From Pomphorhynchus laevis (taxonomy: Eukaryota > Acanthocephala > Palaeacanthocephala > Echinorhynchida > Pomphorhynchidae): a stretch of DNA of 64,000 bases. Shown here one piece after another: positions 44,064 to 54,924 of the stretch; the stretch's first letter is position 1; each line of letters starts with the position of its first letter. The stretch is taken from NCBI GenBank assembly GCA_012934845.2, contig WNNJ02003024.1, positions 62,001 to 126,000 on the forward strand, read 5' to 3'. The position numbers and the translations under genes were made by a program. Under the pieces are notes generated by a model. That model was given only the letters and a program-made list of their open reading frames with translations. It had not been told where the DNA came from and searched no databases.

Positions 44064-44810
44064 ATGACAACAGGTCGGCCACTTAAAGCAGATGTTGTTC
44101 CTTCTAAGCGAGATGATGACAGTGAGCGTTCAGTAATACCACATGAAAGTCGGTTCAAAGACGAGCAAGCCTTGCATGCCAATTCTGTTAATATGTCCCA
44201 GGACATATCATCTACAGACGGAAGTAGTCACCGTGATATTAAATGTTCTAATTCACAATGTCCTGTTTGGACCACTGTGTGGATACAACGTCAACTACCT
44301 GTCAATTTCCTCGATAAAGATTTCATTTGTGGATTTTGCGCAGCTACTTTACAGACAAATGTTCTTGAACTTCAGAGGCAAGTATGTTCGTTGTTATCGG
44401 GTAACATGCTACCATCACCAAATAATTCCTATGCCCAGCTAGATTCAGTGTCGCGTCATGTTCCAACTAGTTTAACAAGCCAAACAAATGAAACTGTTCG
44501 ATATACTGTTTGCAACCAATCGATTTTTTGTGATGACATTCCTGGAAGAGATCAAAATATGTTGATGAATATTGGCGAACATACGGTCTCGGTTAATAAT
44601 TGTGTGCCTCTCGTATTAAGAACGACCAGTTATATGACTGAAACGACTATAAACAACGACAAAATTCTGCCTTCCCAGTCATCTGATAGATTGCAAACTC
44701 CCGCAATTCGTATAAATCAACTATCTCATAACACGCAACCAGTTAAGGTTGATTGTATTAGTGCTTCTCACGAAAAAATAGGAACTAGCTCAAATATTGG
44801 CACATGGTGA
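44064..44810 (+). CDS. LINE-D ORF1, PHD-like zinc-finger protein
   Basis: A 248-codon open frame. The zinc cluster at about residues 55-95 (IKCSNSQCPVWTTVW ... FICGFCAATLQTNVLELQ: C-x4-C, C-x2-C) parallels LINE-B ORF1. The following helix (NVLELQRQVCSLL) may dimerise. The rest is Ser/Thr/Asn-rich with no domain seen. It ends TGA at 44808-44810; the usual RPRLLKVVF-type C-terminal domain of the LINE-B protein is not recognised here. Expected to bind LINE RNA. Intact frame, but the element around it is dead. Confidence 0.65.
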   Translation: MTTGRPLKADVVPSKRDDDSERSVIPHESRFKDEQALHANSVNMSQDISSTDGSSHRDIKCSNSQCPVWTTVWIQRQLPVNFLDKDFICGFCAATLQTNVLELQRQVCSLLSGNMLPSPNNSYAQLDSVSRHVPTSLTSQTNETVRYTVCNQSIFCDDIPGRDQNMLMNIGEHTVSVNNCVPLVLRTTSYMTETTINNDKILPSQSSDRLQTPAIRINQLSHNTQPVKVDCISASHEKIGTSSNIGTW

Positions 44811-44924
44811 AAGCAACTTATCAATTCAGAATTTTCAGGTAGTGCGGCGGCGCCTCCAAATCAGTTTGCAAGGCCTATTGAACACAGTAGATATTGCTTC
44901 CAAGCGTGATTCGACGCCGACCGC

Positions 44925-46540
44925 ATGAATAGTGAGTGCATCTACCAAAATTTCATAAGAAGCTCTATTGCCCTGTTCAAGTCAGGAACTCAAAATAGTT
45001 CGTCATCTAAATGTACAATAAATAAAGGTTCTCACCAAATTCTATACTCTAATGTGCGTAGTGTGTTTAATAAAATTGATGAAATTGGATTACTGATTCA
45101 CGACTATCAACCGATAATTGCAGCTTTTACGGAATCGTGGCTAAACCCTTTCATCTCCAATAATGAAATTTTGTTAAAAGGATATGTTGAGTACCGCAGC
45201 GATATAATAGATAAGCAGAGTGGTGGTATATTACTATATATACGTGACACAATAAAGTTCCATGTCCTAGAAACTTTTAACGACCCCCTAACTTCAAACG
45301 AACTTTTAGCGATCAGATTATACCGCCCATTCTCCTTGATACTTGTAGTCGGTTTACCGAAGCCCTACTTCATGTACTAATAGCATCGTGCAACGCTTAT
45401 ACCAGTTATCGGACCAGCCGATATTGGTTGTTGGTGACTTTAACATGCTTACAATAGATTGGAATACATACAGTTGTAACTTGCCTTCTGACTTTGGTTC
45501 CATTGTGTTACTTCAAACAATCAATGATCTATACCTTACTCAACATGTCAATGGATTTACCAAAATATCTTCTACGTATCGTTCTCTTCTTTATCTGGTT
45601 TTGTCTTCTCCAGGACATATTGTCACTTGCGTTAATCACTTGAATCCAGTTGGTTGTTCTGATCATGCCACCTTATTAATAGATCTTATACTTAGTATCC
45701 ATATCAATAATTCCTGTGTTAACAGATTCAACCCTTTTAAAGCCAACTACAACAAAATGAAGGAGTTCCTTTCTATCGTTTTGTGGCTTAATGCTTATTC
45801 TATCGTGAGTATTGATCCCGCCTGGCTGTTTTTCAAAGACACATTGTATTCAGTACTTACACACTACGCCCTATTTGTACGTCAAACTGACGTCGGCTCA
45901 TCTCCTCGTTGGTTTAATCGAGAACTCAAACAAGCACTGACTCAGCGACGCAACGAATTTCGTAATTATAAAGCAGGTAACTCTAGTTTTGAGCAATACT
46001 GACAGTATAGAAACAGAGTAACATCCTTGAAGAGACGTACGAGAGTAATCTTTGAAAATAATTTATCCGAACGATGTCGTCGTGACCCTGGATCACTCTT
46101 CAAATGCATTTAATCAAGAAAGCGTATAGCTAACAGTTCTCCTCGATTCTCGACAGCCAAGGTGATTTGGTATTGGACTCAAAGGAAATTGCGAATGTAT
46201 TCGGCACACACTTCACATCGCTGAATTCGGCATTGAATGCTCCACCGCAAATAACTGACAGCTCGTATGGTTTAGTAGCTAATACTACTTCTGACATTGA
46301 TAACTTTACTAGACCTGACTTAGTGTATAGTGAGTTGTCCCGTCTGAAACGCACGTCAAGTGCTGGTCCGGATCTATTGCCCTCAGCATATCTTCGCATC
46401 ATAACTAACACCTCTATATAATATCTTCTGTGCCACACTCGTGCTAAGAAAGATCTTCACTGGAAGCGCTCTCTTATCTGCCTTATATTTAAACAGGGGT
46501 CTCGTTCCGACATCGGTAACTACATACCGATTAGCCTCAC
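44925..46540 (+). pseudogene. LINE-D ORF2 N-terminal part, APE endonuclease and linker
   Basis: QILYSNVRSVFNKIDEIGLL (motif I), AFTESWLNPFISNNEILLKG (catalytic Glu), QSGGILLYIRD, then after a frame break LVVGDFNMLTIDWN (G-D-F-N intact) and LNPVGCSDHATLLID (SDH). The linker SSPRWFNRELKQALTQRR and NEFRNYKAGN follows, then after further breaks VFGTHFTSLNS, and SAGPDLLPSAYLR at the RT start. Roughly four frame or stop disruptions in 1.6 kb. Confidence 0.7.
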
Positions 46541-46649
46541 ATGTGTCTGCTGTCACGTACTTAAACGCTTACTTCTGCGAAAAGTCACCACTTATTTGGC
46601 TTACTTCTGCGAAAAGCCAAATTTTATACAGGGACATATTTATATGCGT

Positions 46650-47295
46650 TATTTCAAAAGAGTTTGAAAAGTGGGTTATAATATTGAATTTTTATAATTC
46701 AAATTGTTTTTTGTAAAAAATAAAAGTATTCAAAACATCGCAAATTTATTTTTATCATTTAATCTTGTAGGGATTTAATGAAGCTTCGCCAATGAGGCTT
46801 TATTAAACAATATATAAAAATGCGAAGTAATGATAATTAAGACAAAATATTATGCCAATCTTTCTCCATCAGATAATCTTCCAGCTATAAGTGAGCTCGT
46901 CGTTTTCTATTAAAATTTGTAGTTAGAGAGAACTTAGTTTTACATGTTCTGCATCATCGATTCTGTTTGTATAGTATGTATTGGCAGAGTAAGTTGTATT
47001 CTGTTTATATTTTTGCACGAAGAACAGGGTACAGAAGTAGTATGTGTAGGATAGAGAACGCTTTACTTATACGTCCGGTATCTTGCCAGCCTTACAACCA
47101 GACTTTATATCGTTAGTTATAACAATAATATGACTAGTATCAGTTTCAATAGCTTAAATAAACTCTGATCGAATTCTGATTCAGTAGTCCGACCTGATTT
47201 TTTGTCATTATTGGATGAAATAGTAGCATTTGTCGGCATGGGAACAAGATCTTTGATAATATTTTTGTAATTTGTTCATCTTTCAATCTCATTGC
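46650..47295. other. Non-coding stretch, nothing recognised
   Basis: AT-rich. No frame of note, no repeat shared with other parts of the window. Confidence 0.4.
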
Positions 47296-47505
47296 CACAT
47301 ATTTTTGGTTGGATTATTCAAGATACGAGTCTTGCACAGGCGATACAAAAAGAAAACATGATAAACCAATAAATTTGGTTAAGCATCAAAAGGAAAAGAA
47401 CCAAAGATCTCTTGGTAGAACAACGAATATGCTTCATTGGGTTGTCTTCTCCACTGTTAGGCAATGGGGATCAGATCCCTCAAGCCTACAATAGTGCGCC
47501 ACCTT

Positions 47506-48039
47506 ATGTTTTATCCGTCAGATGCAGTTTCTACTGAAAGAGCTGTCGAGCTTGCCGCACAAATTACTGGAATATGCTATATTCGTACAGGTCGCCCAAA
47601 TAGCCCAATTATTTACAAAAACGACGAAGTCTTTACAGTCGGAAAAGCTAAAGTGTTACGTGAAAGCCCAAATGATGTTTGTACAATCGTAGCTTCCGGT
47701 GTTACTTTGTTTGAAGCACTTAAAGCTTGTGATGCATTCAGTCAATGCGGTAAACCTTTACGAATAATCGATCCGTTTATCATAAAGCCAATTGACAGAG
47801 ATACAATAATTTTAAACGTAAGACAAACCCACAATCGACTCATTACCGTTGAAGATCATTATCCCGAAGGCGGTCTTGGTGAAGCTGTCGTTTCTACGAT
47901 TTCGGATCAGAAAGATATAACTTCTATTATAATGGCCGTAAATGGTTTACCTCGAAGTGGAAAATGTGAAGAACCATTACACATGTTTAAAATTAACTCC
48001 GAAGCCGTAATTGCTATAGTAGAGGCAATTTGCCACTAG
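47506..48039 (+). pseudogene. Transketolase C-terminal fragment, open frame of 177 aa
   Basis: Reads MFYPSDAVSTERAVELAAQ, GICYIRTGRPNSPIIYKND, FTVGKAKVLRESPNDVCTIV, ASGVTLFEALKACDAF, LRIIDPFIIKPIDRD, RLITVEDHYPEGGLGEAVVS and VNGLPRSGKCEEPLHMF, then a stop. This is clearly animal transketolase (the pentose-phosphate enzyme): the end of the pyrimidine-binding domain and the whole C-terminal domain. The N-terminal ~70% is absent. The frame is fully open with no intron. The preceding 14 codons (from the ATG at 47464) are LINE-A 3' UTR read antisense. Both flanks belong to the same LINE-A copy, so the piece was inserted, replacing about 35 bp of LINE. About 110 bp of possible 3' UTR follow; no poly(A) tail or clear target duplication was seen. 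It is either a truncated retrocopy or a duplicated last exon. Without the thiamine-diphosphate binding region it cannot be an active enzyme alone. Confidence 0.8.
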
Positions 48040-49436
48040 ATACTTTATTTGCTCTTGTGCATTGATTATTAATTTGACTTGTGAATGCGCATGTTAGATA
48101 ACTGCTGGCAGTTTTAGCATATGCCCCGAACGCTTTTTTCTCAAAAAATGTTGATTTCTTTACCACTAAGGGTATCACACCAGAGGGTCTAGTCGAGGTG
48201 TACTATGGTAGGCAATCTCGAGATAAGGAGCTTAAGAAACCTTGGTTTTTGCTCTGGAGGACATTTTCTAGAAAATAAGACTAATCTGAGATTGTCCAGG
48301 TATCCAAGAGGTGCACCTGAGCTTTTTCACTCATTGTCGGATGCTTGATCCGTTTCAATGCCCATCTAACTCTCTTCAGTACACTCTTGAATTTATTCAA
48401 GTCTGAACCGGTCAACCATTTAACCATAATGGTACACCCTAGGTATTTTACTCGATGTGTAAAGAAGGGGAGTGGTTGATTGCTCACAATGGAAGAGCGA
48501 TCTGAGATTGCTAGTCTCTTTAGTTTTTTTGTTGTCGCAGGGGCATTATTAAATACTACCATCTGCGATTTACATGAGTTGAGAATAAGATTGGGCGTCG
48601 ATAATTGATCTTTTAATCTTCAAAGAAGCGGCTGATGTCCCAGACTATATATATGAACCTGCGTCCAGAGAACAGGGCTTGGTATCATCAGCGTATACCA
48701 CTACATGTTGATCGCGTTTAAATGCTTTAAAGAGTACGATAGAAGCAGCAGGATATAATATAGGAGAAAGTGGGGAAACTTGAGGCACACCTGTAATAGG
48801 GTGGAACTGACGAGCATCATGATTGTTTTCATAAAAACTGATTGGTGTGATCAGTGTCTCCACCCTGTCAACAATTCTTGCAGGTAACCCGAGGGTGCTA
48901 AGAGAAGAGATAACGAAGAGAATGGAAATGCGGTCAAATACAACGGAAAAATCAAGGAAAGCAACCACAACGAGCTGATGAATGTTAACCTAACAGAACC
49001 GGTGCACCTCACCAACTGCCGAATGAACCGAGCGACTTTTGACAAACCAATGGAAACTTGGTGAGATTAATTTACGCCTACTTAGATGGTTGCGGATTCT
49101 ACGCGCAAGCGCTTTTTTAGTAGATGGAGATAAGTTAATTTTGTATCAAAATAGAACGCAGATCTTTCGGACATAAGACGACTCTTTTCTTTGATAAACA
49201 TATTATCCGGCTAATATTGATGCCGATAACATCGGAGGGGAGGCTAATGGCGACCTCCTTTCTCGGACTATCCGTCAAAAGCTGACACACCCGAATACAG
49301 AGTGGGGCATGGGATCTGGACGTGCCCTGAAGTATACCCTAGGCATTAAGGATATCGGTAACCGATAAATCTCTGCTCTTTAAGTCACCCAGGGCGGGAC
49401 TTGTTGGAGAGATTAAGTAGCTTTATAATTATGTAG

Positions 49437-49441
49437 GCTAG
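49437..49441. repeat. 5-bp target-site duplication, left copy
   Basis: GCTAG here and at 53395-53399, directly outside the LTRs, within LINE-A sequence. Confidence 0.8.
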
Positions 49442-49579
49442 TGTGATGAAAATTACCTTACCATTAATATTGTAAATCTTAACCCTTAATGTTAACTATT
49501 TACACTTACTGATTTACTACTTTGTTTTGTAGATATTACTCAATAAAGCTTTTTTACAAGCGTATCTGTTTACACTACA
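49442..49579 (+). repeat. 5' LTR (138 bp)
   Basis: TG...CA ends. Contains ACTCAATAAAGC, with an AATAAA poly(A) signal. Nearly identical to 53255-53394. Confidence 0.9.
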
Positions 49580-49580
49580 A

Positions 49581-49595
49581 TTTATTGAGTAATAT
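49581..49595 (+). promoter_or_regulatory. Primer-binding position complementary to the element's own LTR
   Basis: TTTATTGAGTAATAT, one base after the 5' LTR, is the exact reverse complement of ATATTACTCAATAAA at 49543-49557 inside the LTR (and at the matching place in the 3' LTR). In this position most LTR elements carry a match to a tRNA 3' end, which normally pairs with a TGG start; no TGG is present. Tf1/sushi-type elements are known to prime from their own RNA end, and this arrangement fits that scheme if transcription starts near the ATATTACTC word. Confidence 0.6.
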
Positions 49596-49596
49596 T

Positions 49597-52500
49597 ATGG
49601 CGGAATCTCATCTACGACCAGAGCGTCTGACGATATTACCTGACGATCCTAGAGCGCAGGATCACTTCCGTCATTGGTCCGTAACGTTCAAAAATTACAT
49701 TCGAAAGCTGGCAGTAGAGGATGAAGACTCGCAACTATACACGCTATTCAATTTCGTATCGCCAGCAGTGTTTAAGCTCATCAGAACGTGTGTGAACTAC
49801 ACTGATGCCATGAAGTTGCTCAGTGAGCGATATGAGCGGCCAGTTAGCCAAGTATACGCCCGACACATGCTGCGGTGTCGGAAGCAAAGTCCGAATGAAA
49901 CGTTCGACCAATACTTATCCGAACTACGTCTGCTGGCAGCGGAATGCAACTTCGAAGCCATGACCGCCGAGAGCTATCACGATGAGACGCTTCTTGACGC
50001 CATAATCACCGGAATCTATTCTGATCATATTCGCCAACGATTGCTGGAAAACTCCGAATTGCATTTACAAACAGCATGTACTCAAATTCGGTCTCTCGAA
50101 TTAGCCGAGTCGAGGGTCAAATCATACGGCGCACCTAACCGGCTTGCATCTGCAGTACATAATGAATCCGTTGAGGAAACGGTATATCCCAACCACAACT
50201 CGACAGCCATAAATGCCGAGCAAGTCGCAGCAGCTGATAAATCAAGTACGTGGAAATCCTACTTCTGCGGTGGAAAATTTAAGCATACAAAGAAACATTG
50301 TCCCGCACGAAATTCGGTATGCAATAAGTGTCAGAAAACAGGACACTTCGCCAAGGTTTGCCGGTCGGGGCACTGTAACGCTGCATTCCAAAGTAACGGC
50401 GGGCTTTGCGGATCAAGCGGCAGCATTGCTACACAAAAGGTATTTGTTAACGGCATTTGCCTAAACGCTTTATTTGACACCGGGATCACATTGAACTTCG
50501 TAAGCTCGAATCACATAACACGATTAAATGTGAAAGTGTGGCGTCTGCAATCCAAAATATCAATGGCATCCTCCGGAATCCAGGTAACTTCAAAAGGTTC
50601 GATAACAGTCGACATTCGTATGCAAGGAAAGCTATTTCGTAACGTAAAACTACTGATTCTAGACGATCTTTGTTCAGACATCATCCATGGTATCGACTTT
50701 ATGAAGAGACATTCCAACATACAATTTCGATTTCACGGTCAAGAAGAACCAATTTCATTGAGAGTAATAAACATTGCTGAACCTCCAAAGCTATTTGAGC
50801 ACTTAAAAGAAAACTGTACACCTATTATTACAAAATCTCGAAAACACACACGCGAGAACTATGCGTTCATACGTAATGAGATAGACAAACTTATGCGGGA
50901 ACACATAATTGAGCCGAGCACATCGCCTTGGCGAGCACAAGCATTCGTGACGAGTAACCAGCGAAGAAAGAAACGAATGGTTGTGGACTATTCCAAGACA
51001 ATAAACCAATATACACATCTCGACGGATATCCACTTCCAAACATAGAGAACCTGATCACGGAAATATCTCAATACAAATTCTTCTCAACTATTGATCTTG
51101 AATCCGCCTATCACCAAGTCGAAATTCACCCATCCGATCGTCAATATACGGCATTCGAAGCATGCGGCAAACTTTATCAATTTACAAGGATTCTTTTTGG
51201 TTTAAACGAACGCGGTAGCATGCTTTCAAAGAATCACGGATAAAATAATCGCGGACAATGATTTGACCGACACATACGTCTACCTAGACGACATCACTAT
51301 ATGTGGACGCACAGAAGAGGAGCATGACCGAAATGTAGATCGATTTCTTTCAGTCTGTACATCATTAAACTTAAAGTTCAACAATGGAAAATGCAAATTC
51401 TGTAGAGAAGAAATCAACCTTCTCGGATATTAGATCAAAAATGGTAGCTTCAAGCCAGACCCGGAACGATTTGAGCCTCTGAAATCCCTGCCAATTCCAT
51501 CATGTCAGTCTGAACTTAAACGAGTGCTAGGTATGTTTGCTTATTATGCGAATTATATAGCAAACTTTTCACTCAAAATGGCAAAAATTAAAGTTTCACA
51601 GTTTCCCATGAATGATGAGGCAATCGCAGCGTTCGAAGGCATAAAATCGGAGATAATGAAAGCCGCACTATATCACATTGACAACAATAAACCATTAACT
51701 GTCGAAACTGACGCATCCGCGACAACCATAGCCGCATCTCTCAGCCAAGAAGGAAGACCAGTGACCTTTTTCTCTCGGTCGTTGACCAATCCGGAGTCGC
51801 GATATTCGGCAATTGAGAAAGAAGCGCATGCTATTGTGGAGTCACTTCGAAAGTGGAGACACCACCTTATCGGACGCCCCTTTACGATTATTACTGATCA
51901 ATGGTCGGTATCGTTCATGCTAAACAACAAGAGCAAGAGCAAATCAAACATGAGAAGATTAATAGATGGCGCCTCGAACTATCAGAGTTCGAATTTAAGA
52001 TTATCTACAGACCTGGCAAACAAAACCACGCTGCCGACACTTTAACGCGAGTCTGCGCAGCAGGGTATGATTTAGCTTCTCTTAAACAGCTACACGTTGA
52101 TTTGTGCCATCCTGGAATACGACGCTTAACAGCATATGTACGAAAAAACAATCTACCGTTTTCATGCGACGACGTAAGACTAACTTGCAATAACTGCTTA
52201 GTTTGTTCAGAGATAAAACCCCAGTATCCGCATCTAGAAGGATCCCATGTTATAAAGTCGACTCGTCCATTTGAGCGGCTATCCATGGACTTCAAAGGTC
52301 CTTTACCAACATCAACACAAAGAAATCTTTACCTCCTGGTCGTGGTCGACGAATACAGTCGTTTTCCATTCGGTTTCCCCTGCAAAGACACCAGTTCACA
52401 AACAGTGATTGAGAAGCTTGAACTGCTATTTTCGACGTTCGGCACCCCGGAGTTTATACATTCTGATAACGCAACTTGCTTCAGGTCAACCGAGCTGAAA

Positions 52501-53257
52501 CAATACTTACTTTCTCGGAACATATCCTCAAGTCATTCGTCTCCATTCAATCCCAGAGGAAACGGACAAGCGGAACGATTTGTCGGCCAGATTTGGACTA
52601 CGATAAGTCTAGCACTACGCACCCTCAATCTTGGAATAAAAGACTGGGAGAAAGTCCTACAACACGCCCTAAACTGCAGTCGTAGCTTACTATGTACAGT
52701 CACTAACGAATGTCCACATGATAGGATTTTCAGATACAGCCGACGATGCCTTAAACAAAACCAACTCCCACAATGGCTGACGCATGCGCAGCCCGTGTTA
52801 GTGAAAAACCACAACCGAACATCCAAACATTGTCCTAACTTACTGCCAGCCAAACTAGAGAATATAAATCCTTATTATTCAACAGTCTCATACCCTAACG
52901 GGCAGCATAGAACAGTCTCGAATCGCGATATTGCAAGGTTACCTCAAGAATGCTGCAATAATAACACACCAACGGATGAACTGAACGAACCAACAATGGA
53001 AGGTGTTCACGACCCATCAATAGAAGACAACCAACAAGACTCGCCAATAACCTGCAAGGACGATATCGAAGCAATAGTGGAAGCCGGCCAAAATACACTA
53101 ACAAGCGAAACAATGCGCGACAGCGATCATGGCACGACACAGGGAACTTACTTCAATGACAACGACAACGATACAGACGCCAGTGGACCAAAGAGACCAG
53201 TTAGAGCACGACAAGCGCCGAGCTACTTGCAGGATTATCTATGGCGGGGAAGAATGT
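49597..53257 (+). pseudogene. Gag-pol region of the LTR element (fossil)
   Basis: The gag part starts MAESHLRPERLTILPDDPRA only 17 nt after the LTR, with a zinc knuckle CNKCQKTGHFAKVC. Recognisable pol parts are a protease-like DTGI-containing stretch, an RT with KKRMVVDYSKTIN and FFSTIDLESAYHQVEIH and a YLDD box, an RNase H with ETDASATT, and an integrase with SMDFKGPLP, VVDEYSRFPFGFPC and PRGNGQAERF. The region is broken at about two or three places. Gag and pol appear to share one long reading direction, as in many Gypsy elements with fused polyproteins. Confidence 0.8.
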
Positions 53258-53394
53258 GATGACAATTACCTTACCATTTATATTGTAAATCTTAACCCTT
53301 AATGTTAACTATTTACACTTACTGATTTACTACTTTGTTTTGTAGATATTACTCAATAAAGCTTTTTTTTACAAGCGTATCTGTTTACACTACA
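53255..53394 (+). repeat. 3' LTR (140 bp)
   Basis: Near-identical to the 5' LTR; ends ACACTACA directly before GCTAG. Confidence 0.9.
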
Positions 53395-53399
53395 GCTAG
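53395..53399. repeat. 5-bp target-site duplication, right copy
   Basis: GCTAG. Joined without the insert, the flanks read TATGTAG-GCTAG-TAACT, which aligns with TGTGTAGGGCTAATGACT at 34000 in the full-length LINE-A. Confidence 0.8.
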
Positions 53400-54254
53400 T
53401 AACTTCTTTAAAACTTTGTCTAAAACTATGTTGTCAATCCAACCTGATGCCCCCTCCTTCCAGCAGACAAGTTTCCTCTTGAATATTTTCCAGAAGGAAT
53501 ACAGATGAATTAAGAAGAGCAATGCTCGCTCTATCTCTACTCAGCTGGGACCGATATCTAGTGCTTTAGTAACCCTTCGAGAGCCTGCTTGATGGAAACA
53601 GAAAGATTAAGAAGGTTTAGCATTTTACCTGGAACCTTGAGTTTCGTTGGAGTGGGATTGAATAAACGACATATATAGGTAATCGAAAGTATCACGGTAG
53701 CTTGCGAAGAGAGATATGAATTAAATCGTGTCAGACTCGCATTACCTACGCCTGGGAAATGTTGGACCGCTGCCTGGAAGAAGGCTACTCTGATTGTATC
53801 AAAGCGAAAACTTCTCATCAGCAGTGTGTCTTCCTGTAACCACCAGCGAAGTAAATCATGCGAGGTGGACAGTTGTTGACGCGACTGATCAATACAGGTA
53901 GGCTTTAAAAGGCATCTCTCGTGTAGCAGTTGTATGTCGAAGAGTGAATTTGATTTTGTGCAATAAAGGTTGGGTTGGTTGTTTATGTATGAGATAAACG
54001 TTCCTAGATTTGCGAATTGCTGCATTAGTCCAACGACCGGCTCTGTCGTTGAAATCACAAAGTAACATATCCCAGTCGCTACCAAATATACGGTATAGGT
54101 TGTCACGGTTCTTATTGATCTCTCCCGGCCGAATATAGATATTGGCTATACTTATGCGTTTACCGTTCTTCCAGAACGCTAAGCAAGACAGGGCTGGACA
54201 AGAATAATTTAAATGGAGTGATGATCTAAAATGGCATTTTACTAAGGTTTTACA

Positions 54255-54340
54255 AGTCAGATCAAGAGGGGAAGGGGTCCCTTCCGATCTCCGCCGCTCT
54301 TTTGTCGGAAGGAATGTAGGGGGCGGAGATTCGGAGGGGT
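54255..54340. repeat. GC-rich near-palindrome
   Basis: CCCTTCCGATCTCCGCC and GGCGGAGATTCGGAGGGG face each other around GCTCTTTTGTCGGAAGGAAT. It lies at the 5' edge of LINE-A copy 4 and before a C/T-rich tract (54365-54485). It could be the end of an unrecognised element. Confidence 0.45.
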
Positions 54341-54915
54341 AATTTATTTGTACCTTATTTGTATCATTCTAATTCAATCCCCTTCCGAACCCCCATCATC
54401 CCTTTTATCACTTCCCCTTTACCCTTGCGCACTTTCCCCCTTTTCCCTTGTTCCCCTTCACCCTTCGCCTATCCCCCATTTTCCAAAATATTATAAAATA
54501 TTCAGACTAATTACAATTTATTTTTCATAAAATTCAAAAATTTTATAAATAAAATAAATTCAAAATGTTTGTGAACATTTTAACTTTTTTTTATATTTTT
54601 GTGAAAAAAAACTATTATACCAAGAAAACCGAATATGCATTTTATTATTTTACAGCCCGTAGAAAGTTGTGCCTATCTGAAAAGTGTCATTATCCTATAT
54701 GAAAAGTTTCGTTTAGTATAAAAATGGTTTTTATAAAAATTTTAAAATGTTTAACATGATACTAGTTCAAATGTGGATTTTTACATAAAATTGCCATAAA
54801 TTGTTTCGCATTCGTTATAAGGATTAACGAATATTGCTGGAAATATTTAAAATAATTTCTCATCGTCTTTATTCGTTATAAAAAATTTCGAGACTGGAGA
54901 CATCATTTTTATTAT
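54341..54915. other. C/T-rich tract and AT-rich spacer
   Basis: CCCCTT-type pyrimidine runs to ~54485, then AT-rich sequence with no gene. Confidence 0.5.
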
Positions 54916-54924
54916 TATTAATTG

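Larger units (their letters stand above)
44040..46640 (+). mobile_element. LINE-D 5' part (CR1-like), 3'-truncated
   Basis: ORF1 at 44064-44810 and an ORF2 start (44925 on) with APE endonuclease and linker, ending within the first RT block (SLICLIFKQGSRSDIGNYIPISLTCVCC-like, in shifted frames) near 46540. The TCTGCGAAAAGYCA word is duplicated at 46577 and 46605, at the broken end. Related to LINE-B in gene order and motifs, but a different family. Confidence 0.7.
49442..53394 (+). mobile_element. Gypsy/Ty3-type LTR retrotransposon, complete ends, broken inside
   Basis: A 3.95-kb element with ~138-bp LTRs that begin TGTGATGA and end ACACTACA, flanked by a 5-bp duplication. Parts in order, roughly: gag with a C-terminal zinc knuckle (49.6-50.4 kb), protease (50.4-50.7), RT (50.8-51.5), RNase H (51.6-52.0) and integrase with HHCC and D,D-E core (52.05-52.9). 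A purine-rich GGCGGGGAAGAA precedes the 3' LTR. The gene order RT-RNase H-integrase marks the Gypsy/Ty3 group. The two LTRs differ by about two substitutions and a small T-run length change, so the insertion is young. The internal region has roughly two or three breaks, so this copy is a fossil. It sits in an older LINE-A. Confidence 0.85.
47300..54250 (-). mobile_element. LINE-A copy 4, old, carrying two insertions
   Basis: Three separated blocks line up in order with the full-length LINE-A: 3' UTR at ~47440-47503 (CAATGGGGATCAGATCCC...GCGCCAC), RT and part of the EN-RT linker at 48160-49441, and linker plus endonuclease at 53400-54250. The gaps hold the transketolase piece (47506-48150) and the LTR element (49442-53394). 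The RT reads FLDFSVVFDRISILFV and VVYADDT with many differences from the other copies, so this is the oldest long LINE-A here. Confidence 0.75.

Noticed and set aside
47464-47505. Native N-terminal extension of the transketolase frame
   Set aside because: These 14 codons are LINE-A 3' UTR in antisense, matching 32650-32700, not transketolase.
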